Source: an uncultured Paraprevotella sp.
GTDB lineage: Bacteria; Bacteroidota; Bacteroidia; Bacteroidales; Bacteroidaceae
Direction: 5' to 3'
Length of the DNA stretch: 50,151 bases
NCBI GenBank assembly: GCA_947177395.1
Contig: CAMWUI010000021.1
Location: 1-50,151, forward strand
The notes under the pieces were generated by a model. That model searched no databases. It worked only from the letters and a program-made list of their open reading frames with translations, and had not been told where the DNA came from. The position numbers and the translations under genes were made by a program. Below are positions 24,773-32,839 of the stretch, one piece after another; within the stretch, counting starts at the first letter, position 1, and each line of letters opens with the position of its first letter.

Positions 24773-26130
24773 CGGCTGAAAGTCAATTGCCGTCCGCGAT
24801 AGTTATCGTCTATCCGTCCGTTGTCATAAACCAGATGTCCGTTGCAGTACGTTTGCGCTACCTGCCACCGGAAGGCCATGCCTTCCATAGGGCTCCATCC
24901 GCATTTGCTGAGAACCTGTCCGGGCTCCAGTATCCACGGAGATGTCCGTCGCACCAATACAAGGTCGGCATAGTACCCTTCGCGCAGGAATCCGCGTTTC
25001 TCTATGCTGAACAAAAGGGCCGGAGCATGGCACATCAGTTCCGCTACCCGTTCTACCGGTAATATTCCTTGCTCAGCAAGACCGAGCATGCTCACCAGTG
25101 AGAACTGTATCATAGGCATGCCCGACAGTGCTTTCAGACATCCCCCTTGTTTTTCCTCCGGCAGGTGAGGTGCATGGTCAGTGGCTACGACGTCGATGCG
25201 TCCGTCCGTAAGCGCCAGTCTCAGTGCGTCGCGGTCGGCAGCCGTTTTGACGGCGGGATTACATTTGATACGCGCTCCCAGTCTGGCATAGTCGGCATCG
25301 GTGAAATACAGATGAGGAATGCATGCTTCGGCCGTGATGAGCTTTGTGGGGCGGTCACTGCCGGGCTGGCAAAGCGGAGCCGGGCTGAACAATTCCAGTT
25401 CGCGGGCTGTTGTCACGTGGGCTACATGCAGGCGGGCTCCCGTTTCTTTCGCCAGCCGGACTGCTAATGACGAAGATCTGTAGCATGCTTCGGCACTGCG
25501 TATTTCCGGGTGATGAATCATTTCGGGATCTTCTCCGTAGCGTTCCCGGCAGGAAGCTGTGGCCGCGGCGATAAGGGTGCTGTCTTCGCAGTGTGTCATG
25601 ATGGGCAGGGGAGAACGCTCGAATATCCGATACAGGGCCTCGTCCCTGTCCACCAGCATGTTGCCCGTGCTGCTGCCCATGAACAGTTTCACTCCGCACA
25701 CTTTCTGTCGGTCGAGTTGTTCCAAAACATCCGTATTTGTATTCGTGGCCCCGAAGAAAAAAGAGTAGTTGACCCGGCTCCGTTCGGCTCCAAGAGCGAA
25801 TTTCTCTTCGAGCAGTTGCAGTTCGGTGGTTTGCGGAAAAACATTCGGCATGTCCATATAAGAGGTGACGCCTCCGGCAGCTGCGGCCCGGCTTTCGCTT
25901 TCGATATCCGCCTTTCGGGTCAGTCCCGGTTCGCGGAAGTGCACGTGGTCGTCTATCACGCCCGGCAGCAGATAACATCCTTCTGCGTCTATTGTCCGTT
26001 CGGCCGTCAGGCTGTCTCCGCTTTCGCCGTCTTTCCGTATGCAGGCGATGCGGTCGTCCTCAATCAGGACAGAGCCTTTCGTGCTTTGTCCCTCGTTTAC
26101 CAGAATGGCGTTTCGTATCCAGGTTTTCAT
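24769..26130 (-). CDS. pyrC: Dihydroorotase (class I)
   Basis: 453 residues. It cyclises carbamoyl aspartate to dihydroorotate, the step after PyrB. Zinc-ligand motif HVHFREPG is present in LLPGVIDDHVHFREPG. Also visible are YMDMPNVFP, a candidate metal-bridging position in GVKLFMGSS, MTHCEDS, HVAHVTT and the catalytic Asp in VVATDHAPH. The length fits the class I amidohydrolase-type enzymes. The MetH reactivation gene overlaps its 3' end by 4 bases. It diverges from the HD-hydrolase gene. Confidence 0.95.
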   Translation of the reverse strand: MKTWIRNAILVNEGQSTKGSVLIEDDRIACIRKDGESGDSLTAERTIDAEGCYLLPGVIDDHVHFREPGLTRKADIESESRAAAAGGVTSYMDMPNVFPQTTELQLLEEKFALGAERSRVNYSFFFGATNTNTDVLEQLDRQKVCGVKLFMGSSTGNMLVDRDEALYRIFERSPLPIMTHCEDSTLIAAATASCRERYGEDPEMIHHPEIRSAEACYRSSSLAVRLAKETGARLHVAHVTTARELELFSPAPLCQPGSDRPTKLITAEACIPHLYFTDADYARLGARIKCNPAVKTAADRDALRLALTDGRIDVVATDHAPHLPEEKQGGCLKALSGMPMIQFSLVSMLGLAEQGILPVERVAELMCHAPALLFSIEKRGFLREGYYADLVLVRRTSPWILEPGQVLSKCGWSPMEGMAFRWQVAQTYCNGHLVYDNGRIDDNYRGRQLTFSR

Positions 26131-26161
26131 ATCGCGTTCTCGTCTAAAATTGGCGTTCTCA

Positions 26162-26169
26162 CAAAGATA
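26162..26169 (-). promoter_or_regulatory. -7 box upstream of pyrC
   Basis: CAAAGATA reads TATCTTTG on the reverse strand, an exact -7 box 32 bases before the pyrC ATG. The -33 box is not clear. Confidence 0.5.
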
Positions 26170-26242
26170 GGGATAAAAAACGGAAAGTACCGGAAAACGG
26201 ACAAAAATCGTGTATGAAATTGGATAAACCGCCGGAGTTTCT

Positions 26243-26250
26243 TATCTTTG
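26243..26250 (+). promoter_or_regulatory. -7 box upstream of the HD-hydrolase gene
   Basis: TATCTTTG is an exact -7 box, about 70 bases before the ATG at 26322. A partial -33 (TTGG at 26220-26223) lies 19 bases upstream. Confidence 0.5.
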
Positions 26251-26321
26251 TCTGCCCCGCAAACCATTCGTGGTGTTCCCGTGTGGGGAAATTCGTTAAG
26301 AAATAAAATAAGGAGGAAAAG

Positions 26322-26954
26322 ATGAAGAGAGAAGAGTTTGAGGATTGTCTGCACCGGCAGTCATCCTTGCTGGAGCGTATCCGGCTGGCAGCTCATGAGC
26401 TGCATGAACATGTCAACCAGCATTATTCGGGCAACTTGCCCTATGGTTATCATCTGGATGCCGTAGCTGCCTGCGTGCGGGAATTCGGCCATGAAGTGTG
26501 TATGGAGGCAACGGATGTAGTGCCCTTGGTCTTTTCCGCTTATTATCACGACAGCATCGAAGATGCACGCCTGACATACAATGACGTGATGCGCCATGCG
26601 CAGACGGCTGGCGGTATGGAGGAAGAGAAAGCACGGCTGGCGACGGAAATCGTTTATGCGCTCACGAACGAAAAAGGGCGCAACCGTGCTGAGCGTGCCA
26701 ATGAAAAGTATTATGCCGGAATACGGCAGACACCGTACGCGCCTTTTGTGAAGGCATCGGACCGGCTGGCTAACATGCGCTATTCTTTTCGGTTGACATC
26801 GCCGTCGAACATCCGCATGATGAAAGTGTATGCAGGCGAGTGGGAACACTTTATACGGTCGATCCGGGGAAATGATGACGATGTGCGCTTGTCGGTACCG
26901 GACTCGCTTGTCGGACAGATAGAGGGTTTGATAAAAGGAGTCGGGGCGCTATGA
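26322..26954 (+). CDS. HD-domain hydrolase (SpoT/MESH1-like)
   Basis: 210 residues. The metal-binding pattern of the alarmone-hydrolase branch of the HD family is visible: a His in GYHLDAVA, the HD pair in YYHDSIEDARLTYNDV with the following Glu-Asp, and the distal Asp in VKASDRLANMRYS. There is no synthetase, TGS or ACT domain, so it is a single-domain hydrolase. By analogy with MESH1 it may cleave ppGpp or another pyrophosphorylated nucleotide, but this is inference. The next gene, a HAD phosphatase, starts inside its stop codon (ATGA), so the two are probably made together and may act in sequence. Confidence 0.75.
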   Translation: MKREEFEDCLHRQSSLLERIRLAAHELHEHVNQHYSGNLPYGYHLDAVAACVREFGHEVCMEATDVVPLVFSAYYHDSIEDARLTYNDVMRHAQTAGGMEEEKARLATEIVYALTNEKGRNRAERANEKYYAGIRQTPYAPFVKASDRLANMRYSFRLTSPSNIRMMKVYAGEWEHFIRSIRGNDDDVRLSVPDSLVGQIEGLIKGVGAL

Positions 26955-27628
26955 TGAAGCTGAAGGATTGGATAAGGGAGTATGAAGCCTGTGTGTTTGA
27001 TTTCGACCTGACACTGGCCGATGGCAGCGAATGGATTGTGGAGTCTTTTCATCGTGTCCTTTCGGTGCATGGATATACGGAAGTGGAGGACGAGGATATC
27101 CGCCGTACCATCGGTATGACGCTCGAAGATGCCTTTGCCCGGTTGACGGGCGAGAGCGACAGGGCGGCACTGGAGGCTTATCACAGGGAGTATACCGCTG
27201 TGTGTCGTCCCCAGATGGCTGAGCATACGCGATTTTATCCGGAAGGGTTGCAGTTGTTGCGTCTGTTGCGGGAATCTGGTATCCGGCTGGGTATCGTTTC
27301 CACGAAAGAGGGGAGTGTGATTGTCCGTACATTGGAACTGAACGGTTTGGACGGTTGGTTCGACACGGTTATCGGTCTGAAGGACGCACCGGCCCATAAG
27401 CCGGATCCTTCCGGTCTGCGCGAGGCCATGCGGCGTCTGGGCGTATCGGAACGGCGCACACTCTATTTCGGAGACAATATCATCGATGGACAGACCGCCC
27501 GGAATGCGGGAGTGGATTATGTGGGAGTGACGACCGGAGTGCATTCTGCGGAAGAACTGGCGCGTTATCCTCATCGGGCGGTGGTGGCTACACTGGCAGA
27601 ACTGTATGGGCCAACAGCGGAAGAATAA
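26951..27628 (+). CDS. HAD-superfamily phosphatase (phosphoglycolate phosphatase / PpaX-like)
   Basis: 225 residues. HAD motif I is FDFDLTLADG with the nucleophilic Asp; motif II is GIVSTKEGS, motif III is the Lys in HKPDPSG, and motif IV is FGDNIIDGQTARNAG. The cap domain sits between motifs I and II (type C1). This set matches Gph- and PpaX-type phosphatases, but the class is promiscuous and the substrate uncertain. It overlaps the HD-hydrolase gene by 4 bases. Confidence 0.85.
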   Translation: MMKLKDWIREYEACVFDFDLTLADGSEWIVESFHRVLSVHGYTEVEDEDIRRTIGMTLEDAFARLTGESDRAALEAYHREYTAVCRPQMAEHTRFYPEGLQLLRLLRESGIRLGIVSTKEGSVIVRTLELNGLDGWFDTVIGLKDAPAHKPDPSGLREAMRRLGVSERRTLYFGDNIIDGQTARNAGVDYVGVTTGVHSAEELARYPHRAVVATLAELYGPTAEE

Positions 27629-27699
27629 GGACGATAGCGTTCAGACAGTTGTTCGAGGGTGTTAGAAAAGTAATTGTAATCATCAGGTGTCAGAGCATT

Positions 27700-27762
27700 A
27701 AAAAAGGGCTTCCGCTGAAGCCCAACCTTTGTTAACCTTAAATCTAATACTATGAAAAACAC
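27700..27762 (-). ncRNA. Probable small RNA with its own promoter and terminator
   Basis: A complete reverse-strand promoter (27767-27797) is followed about 60 bases later by a perfect hairpin, GGGCTTC/GAAGCCC (27706-27712 and 27717-27723, loop CGCT), and then six T on the reverse strand (27700-27705). The transcript would point into the 3' end of the oppositely oriented HAD gene and stop before it, so it cannot lead into a coding region. The RNA would be about 60 nt. Similar short units recur between genes in Bacteroidales as far as I recall, but I cannot assign a named family. The same hairpin could also end the transcript of the mannosyltransferase gene upstream. Confidence 0.55.
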
Positions 27763-27766
27763 GATG

Positions 27767-27797
27767 CAAAGGTACACACTTTGGAGTAATTTGCAAA
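27767..27797 (-). promoter_or_regulatory. Promoter of the small RNA
   Basis: The reverse strand has TTTG (complement of 27794-27797), 19 bases, then TACCTTTG (complement of 27767-27774). Both boxes are exact consensus matches. Confidence 0.75.
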
Positions 27798-27852
27798 GTT
27801 CCGTGTGTTTTTTCGGGAAAAATCGCGTTTTTCTTGATTTATATCAATAAGG

Positions 27853-28596
27853 TCAGTTCTTTTTGGGAAATTTCCGGAACCAGCTATCCATACGCAGTCG
27901 GATGACACCGAAGACGGCTTCGCTGAAAATTCCTCCGCTCATCTTGCTTGTTCCCAATTCGCGGTTGACGAAGATGACAGGTACCTCCTTGATACGGAAA
28001 CCGCATTTGTGGGCTGTGAATTTCATTTCTATCTGGAAGGCATATCCCTTGAAACGGATTTTGTCCAGTTCGATGGTTTCGAGTACTTGCCTGCGGTAGC
28101 ACTTGAAACCGGCAGTTGTATCGTGGATCTTCAGTCCTGTAACGAGTTGTACGTACTTGGAGGCATAGTATGACATAAGCACACGTCCGATAGGCCAGTT
28201 GACGACATTCACACCGCTCACGTAGCGGGAACCGATGGCCACGTCGAATTCTTCTTCGGCACAGGCTGCATAAAGGCGCGGCAGATCGTTGGGATTGTGA
28301 CTGAAATCGGCGTCCATCTCAAACACATAGTCGTATTTATGTTCGATGGCCCATCGGAATCCGGCGATATAGGCGGTGCCCAGCCCCAGTTTGCCAGTCC
28401 GTTGGATGAGATGGAGACGTCCGGCGAACTCTTCCGTCATCAGCTTTTTCACAATGTCGGCCGTGCCGTCGGGCGAGCCGTCATCGATGATGAGGATGTG
28501 AAAGGACTGCGGCAGGCCGAATACGGCCCGGATGATATTCTCGATGTTTTCACGTTCGTTGTAAGTCGGGATGATGACAATGCTGTCTGAGTTCAT
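27853..28596 (-). CDS. Polyprenol-phosphate mannosyltransferase-like GT2 (DPM1 type)
   Basis: 247 residues. GT2 signatures are IIPTYNERENIENII, LIIDDGSPDGTADIV and the metal-binding FEMDADFSHNP. The C-terminal part (GFKCYRRQVLETI, VPVIFVNRELGTSKMSGGI) matches the short, membrane-helix-free dolichyl-phosphate mannose synthase group. It probably moves mannose from GDP-mannose to undecaprenyl phosphate on the cytoplasmic face for protein O-glycosylation or glycan assembly. It is divergent from mfd and appears monocistronic. A -7 box lies at 28643-28650. Confidence 0.88.
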   Translation of the reverse strand: MNSDSIVIIPTYNERENIENIIRAVFGLPQSFHILIIDDGSPDGTADIVKKLMTEEFAGRLHLIQRTGKLGLGTAYIAGFRWAIEHKYDYVFEMDADFSHNPNDLPRLYAACAEEEFDVAIGSRYVSGVNVVNWPIGRVLMSYYASKYVQLVTGLKIHDTTAGFKCYRRQVLETIELDKIRFKGYAFQIEMKFTAHKCGFRIKEVPVIFVNRELGTSKMSGGIFSEAVFGVIRLRMDSWFRKFPKKN

Positions 28597-28642
28597 AATG
28601 CCTTGTATGGTTTTATGGTTGCTTCGTAGGGTTAATGTAAGG

Positions 28643-28650
28643 CAAATATA
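28643..28650 (-). promoter_or_regulatory. -7 box upstream of the mannosyltransferase gene
   Basis: CAAATATA reads TATATTTG on the reverse strand, 47 bases before the ATG at 28596. Confidence 0.4.
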
Positions 28651-28724
28651 GGGAGAAATGGTGAAACGCGGGTATGCGCAACGATTTATTTAAGAGGCGC
28701 GGGCTGTTTTTTGTCGATTTTTCG

Positions 28725-28732
28725 TATTTTTG
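28725..28732 (+). promoter_or_regulatory. -7 box upstream of mfd
   Basis: TATTTTTG lies 14 bases before the ATG at 28746. It sits inside an upstream in-frame extension, which argues for the later start. Confidence 0.35.
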
Positions 28733-28745
28733 TGCGCTTTTTGAA

Positions 28746-31700
28746 ATGGAAATACAGGAACTTTTGACTTTATATGCCGCCCATCCGCAGGTAAAGGCGT
28801 TGGGACGGTTGTTGCTGGATGACAGTGTACGGACGGTGCACGTTGCCGGTCTGTGTGCTTCCGCTCCGCCGGTTGTTTTTGCCTCGCTTGTCGAAGCCGC
28901 TCCTGCGGCGTTGTCGCGACCTTACGTGTTTGTGCTCGATGGTGCGGAGGAAGCCGGTTATTTTTATCACGATCTGACGCAGTTGCTGGGCGAGGAGCAG
29001 GTTTTTTATTTTCCTTCTTCCTATCGCCGTTCTGTGCGCTATGCCCAGCGGGACGCGGCCAGTGAGATTCTGCGTACGGAAGTGCTGAGTCGTCTGTCTG
29101 GCGGAGTGAAACCCCTCTTTGTGGTGACCTGTCCCGAGGCACTGGCGGAAAAAGTGGTTTCGCGCGAGAAACTGAGCAGTCAGACTCTTCGTCTCGGAAC
29201 GGGAGAACGGGTGGACATCGCTTTTGTGGAAGAAACACTCTTTTCCTATGGGTTCCGGCGTGTGGACTATGTATACGAGCCCGGGCAGTATGCAGTCAGG
29301 GGCAGTATTGTCGATGTCTTTTCCTATTCATCGGAGTATCCGTTCCGTATCGACTTCTTTGGTGACGAGGTGGATAGCATCCGTACATTTGACGTGCAGA
29401 CCCAGCTTTCTCAGGGACGTTGCGAATCCGTTTCCGTCGTGCCCGAACTGAGGGGCGAGGCGAAGGAGACGGTTTGTCTGTCTCATTTCCTGCCGGCTGA
29501 TACCGTGCTGGTGGTCCGCGATTGGCTTTATGTCTGTGAGGCGGTAGACCGGATTTGGCAGGACGGTTTTTCGCAGCAGGCTTTGCTGGAGCAGGAAGCA
29601 CACAGCGAGATGGAAGAGCAGGAACAGCGTGAACGGTTGCGCCGGGAGAGCGTATTGACGGACGGGGCACAGTTCCGACGCGGGTTTCTTGATTTCCGAC
29701 GGGTGGAGTTCGGACACCGACCTTCGGGCACACCGCAGGCCACCGTGGGCTTTGAACAGGAAGCCCAGCCAGTGTTCCATAAGAATTTTGAACTCGTGAA
29801 CAAATCCTTTGCCGACTATCTGTCGCAGGGGTATACCTTATATATATTGGCGGATTCGGCCAAACAGACCGATCGTCTGCAAGCCATATTCGAGGAGCAG
29901 GCACCTGGCGTGTGCTTCACGCCTGTAGGGCGGACACTCCATGGTGGATTTGCGGACCGCACGTTGCGGATCTGTCTGTTCACCGACCATCAGATATTCG
30001 ACAGGTTCCATAAATACAATCTTCGCAGCGATAAGGCACGCAGTGGTAAAGTGGCGTTGTCGCTCAAGGAGATACAGCAGTTCCAAGTGGGAGACTACGT
30101 TGTTCATGTGGATCATGGGGTGGGGCGTTTCGGCGGGCTGGTACGCATTCCAAACGGGGCGACGACACAGGAGGTCATAAAGATTCTCTATCAGAACGAT
30201 GACGTTGTCTTTGTGTCCATTCATTCGCTCCATAAGGTGAGTAAGTATAAGGGACGCGACGGCGAACCGCCACGCATGAGCCGTCTCGGTACCGGAGCCT
30301 GGGAGAAACTGAAAGAGCGCACGAAAAATAAGATTAAAGACATCGCACGCGACCTTATACGTCTTTATTCGCGCCGTCGTGAAGAGAAAGGCTTTGCTTT
30401 CAGTCCCGACAGTTTCCTGCAGCATGAACTGGAGGCCGGGTTCCTGTATGAAGACACGCCCGACCAGTTGAAAGCCACCCAGGATGTGAAGGCCGACATG
30501 GAGCGCGACAGGCCGATGGACCGCTTGGTGTGTGGCGACGTAGGTTTCGGTAAGACGGAGGTAGCCGTACGTGCCGCATTCAAGGCCTGTGCCGACAATA
30601 AGCAGGTGGCGGTGCTTGTGCCCACGACCGTGTTGGCTTACCAGCATTTCCAGACTTTTACCGGACGTCTCCGTGGTATGCCCGTACGTGTGGAATATCT
30701 GAGTCGCGCCCGTAGTGCCGCCAAGACGAAAGAAATACTTCGTGACTTGGCCGAGGGAAAAGTGAATATTCTCATCGGGACGCATAAGCTTATTGCCAAG
30801 TCTGTTAAGTTCCACGATCTGGGACTGCTCATCATAGACGAAGAGCAGAAGTTCGGAGTATCTACAAAAGAGAAATTGCGGCAGATGAAAGTCAATGTCG
30901 ATACGCTTACGCTTACTGCCACGCCAATTCCCCGCACGTTGCAATTTTCCCTTATGGGAGCTCGCGACCTTTCCGTCATACAGACTCCTCCCCCCAACCG
31001 CTATCCTATACAGACCGAGGTGCATACCTTTAGCGGCGATATCATTGCCGAGGCCATCAACTTCGAAATGAGTCGCAACGGGCAGGTATTCATCGTCAAC
31101 AACCGTATATCCAATCTGCCCGAACTGGAGGCGCTTGTCAAGAAACACGTACCCGATGCCCGCGTCTGCGTGGGGCACGGCCGTATGTCGCCCGAAGAGC
31201 TGGAGCAGGTAATTATCGGTTTTGCCAATTACGATTACGACGTACTCATTTCTACGACCATTATCGAAAGCGGTATCGACATACCTAATGCCAATACCAT
31301 TATCGTCAACGCGGCGCAAAACTTCGGCTTGAGCGATCTCCATCAGATGAGGGGGCGCGTGGGACGAAGTAATAAAAAGGCGTTCTGCTATCTGCTTGCG
31401 CCGCCTCTTTCCGTTCTCACACAAGAGGCACGCCGTCGGCTTCAGGCTATTGAGAATTTTTCTGATTTAGGTTCCGGCATTCACATCGCCATGCAGGATC
31501 TTGACATACGCGGTGCCGGTAATCTGCTCGGAGCGGAACAGAGCGGGTTTATCGCCGATTTGGGCTATGAAACGTATCAGAAAATTCTTTCCGAAGCGGT
31601 GAAGGAACTCCGTAACGATGAATTTTCTCATCTCTATGCTAGCGAGATGGCAACCGGAGGCGATCTCAGCGGAGCCGATTTTGTGGATGAGTGTGCATTG

Positions 31701-32147
31701 GAAAGTGATTTACAGATGTCTTTTCCCGAAGAATTCGTGCCGGGAAGTAGCGAGCGCATGTTGCTCTATCGCGAACTGGACGGATTGGAGAAGCCCGAGG
31801 ATGTGGAAGCTTTCCGGCGACGTCTTACCGACCGCTTCGGTGCTATTCCCGAAGAAGGGGAAGAACTTATTCGTGTGGTCTCCTTGCGCCGTCTGGGACG
31901 TTATCTTGGTGCAGAAAAGATTTTCCTCAAGGCCGGCCGTATGAGTCTTTATTTTGTGAACAAGGCCGACAGTCCTTTTTATCAAAGCCGTGCTTTCGGG
32001 CAATGTCTGGCATACGCAGGTATGAATGCTCACCGATGCAGTATTCGGGAGACAGACGGGCGTCGTTCGATGGTGGTCCGGGAGATAAATTCCGTAAGCG
32101 AGGCTGTGGCTGTGCTTTCGTATATCTCTGAGTTACAGGCCGTGTGA
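28746..32147 (+). CDS. mfd: Transcription-repair coupling factor
   Basis: 1133 residues from ATG at 28746. It is a cytoplasmic ATPase that pushes stalled RNA polymerase off damaged DNA and recruits UvrA. Domains in order: the UvrB-like N-terminal part (about 1-380), the RNA-polymerase-interacting CarD-like domain (VGDYVVHVDHGVGRFGGL, near 460), and the RecG-like translocase. The translocase shows Walker A GDVGFGKTEVA, Walker B LIIDEEQKFG, TATPIPRTLQFSL and QMRGRVGRSNKKAFCYLL. The C-terminal TRCF domain follows (LLYRELDGLEKPEDVEAF). The gene is complete and of normal length. It converges with the histidine phosphatase gene, with 34 bases between stops. Confidence 0.96.
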   Translation: MEIQELLTLYAAHPQVKALGRLLLDDSVRTVHVAGLCASAPPVVFASLVEAAPAALSRPYVFVLDGAEEAGYFYHDLTQLLGEEQVFYFPSSYRRSVRYAQRDAASEILRTEVLSRLSGGVKPLFVVTCPEALAEKVVSREKLSSQTLRLGTGERVDIAFVEETLFSYGFRRVDYVYEPGQYAVRGSIVDVFSYSSEYPFRIDFFGDEVDSIRTFDVQTQLSQGRCESVSVVPELRGEAKETVCLSHFLPADTVLVVRDWLYVCEAVDRIWQDGFSQQALLEQEAHSEMEEQEQRERLRRESVLTDGAQFRRGFLDFRRVEFGHRPSGTPQATVGFEQEAQPVFHKNFELVNKSFADYLSQGYTLYILADSAKQTDRLQAIFEEQAPGVCFTPVGRTLHGGFADRTLRICLFTDHQIFDRFHKYNLRSDKARSGKVALSLKEIQQFQVGDYVVHVDHGVGRFGGLVRIPNGATTQEVIKILYQNDDVVFVSIHSLHKVSKYKGRDGEPPRMSRLGTGAWEKLKERTKNKIKDIARDLIRLYSRRREEKGFAFSPDSFLQHELEAGFLYEDTPDQLKATQDVKADMERDRPMDRLVCGDVGFGKTEVAVRAAFKACADNKQVAVLVPTTVLAYQHFQTFTGRLRGMPVRVEYLSRARSAAKTKEILRDLAEGKVNILIGTHKLIAKSVKFHDLGLLIIDEEQKFGVSTKEKLRQMKVNVDTLTLTATPIPRTLQFSLMGARDLSVIQTPPPNRYPIQTEVHTFSGDIIAEAINFEMSRNGQVFIVNNRISNLPELEALVKKHVPDARVCVGHGRMSPEELEQVIIGFANYDYDVLISTTIIESGIDIPNANTIIVNAAQNFGLSDLHQMRGRVGRSNKKAFCYLLAPPLSVLTQEARRRLQAIENFSDLGSGIHIAMQDLDIRGAGNLLGAEQSGFIADLGYETYQKILSEAVKELRNDEFSHLYASEMATGGDLSGADFVDECALESDLQMSFPEEFVPGSSERMLLYRELDGLEKPEDVEAFRRRLTDRFGAIPEEGEELIRVVSLRRLGRYLGAEKIFLKAGRMSLYFVNKADSPFYQSRAFGQCLAYAGMNAHRCSIRETDGRRSMVVREINSVSEAVAVLSYISELQAV

Positions 32148-32181
32148 CTTTTCTTTGCCGGAGATGCGGGGGAAGAGCGTT

Positions 32182-32742
32182 TCAGTCCGCTGTCAAACCG
32201 CATTCCGTTTTCAGGTGGCGGAAGTGCAGGGGAGGGGTGATTTCCACGATACGCGTTTCGGCGTTGTCCATTCTCGGTATCTCGTTTATGGCTTTGCCAA
32301 GGCTTGCCGCTTGTACGACGCGGGAGAATAGGCCGTGGCTGACGGCCAATACAGTTTGCCCGGCATGTTTTTCTGCCACCTCTTTCAGAAAGCGTTCGGC
32401 GCGGGCAAACATGTCGTCTATGCTCTCTACCGTATTGTTTAGTCCTTGTTGCGCCGTAAGGTAACTGATGCCTGTCAGGTTTCCCCAGTCCCGTTCTCGG
32501 AGCAGGGGCGTGGGAATAACCTGTAGCCTGTGCGGTTCGTTCAGGATATCTGCCGTGTCAAGGCAGCGTTGCAGGTTGCTGCACATGAGTGCATCGAAGT
32601 GTATAGAGGCCAGTCGGTCCCGTAGTTCGCGTGCCTGCCTGCATCCGTGTTCCGTCAGGTGTCCCGGCATGTGTCCCTGGAGGATGCCTGCTACGTTTTC
32701 CTCCGTTTCTCCGTGGCGTACGAGGTAAATCCGTGTTGTCAT
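32182..32742 (-). CDS. Histidine phosphatase family protein (phosphoglycerate-mutase-like)
   Basis: 186 residues. The catalytic motif IYLVRHGETEEN with the phospho-accepting His is at the N-terminus. The second His is in VLAVSHGLFSRVV, and the central Glu in PLLRERDWGNLTG. The family includes phosphoglycerate mutases, CobC alpha-ribazole phosphatase and broad phosphatases. The short length and lack of a mutase insert favour a phosphatase. It is transcribed toward mfd and separated from ppiD by a strong terminator. Confidence 0.87.
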   Translation of the reverse strand: MTTRIYLVRHGETEENVAGILQGHMPGHLTEHGCRQARELRDRLASIHFDALMCSNLQRCLDTADILNEPHRLQVIPTPLLRERDWGNLTGISYLTAQQGLNNTVESIDDMFARAERFLKEVAEKHAGQTVLAVSHGLFSRVVQAASLGKAINEIPRMDNAETRIVEITPPLHFRHLKTECGLTAD

Positions 32743-32771
32743 GTGTTTTTTGTTCTTGAAGAATATCGTTT

Positions 32772-32817
32772 GAAAAAAGAAAAGAAGCCTGTCAACAGTC
32801 CGGCTGACAGGCTTCTT
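32772..32817 (-). terminator. Rho-independent terminator of the ppiD operon
   Basis: Perfect 13-bp inverted repeat AAGAAGCCTGTCA / TGACAGGCTTCTT (32782-32794, 32805-32817) with a 10-base loop, followed on the reverse strand by TTCTTTTTTCA. It starts 22 bases after the ppiD stop. Confidence 0.9.
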
Positions 32818-32839
32818 GAGAATTTCTATGAAATGTTTT

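Noticed and set aside
27751..27849. 32-residue peptide starting MKNTMQRYTLWSNL
   Set aside because: It overlaps the reverse-strand promoter of the small RNA almost exactly, has no ribosome-binding or promoter support of its own, and resembles no peptide I know.
29838..31424. 528-codon reverse-strand frame opposite mfd
   Set aside because: It lies wholly within the helicase domain of mfd and shows no recognisable protein motif.
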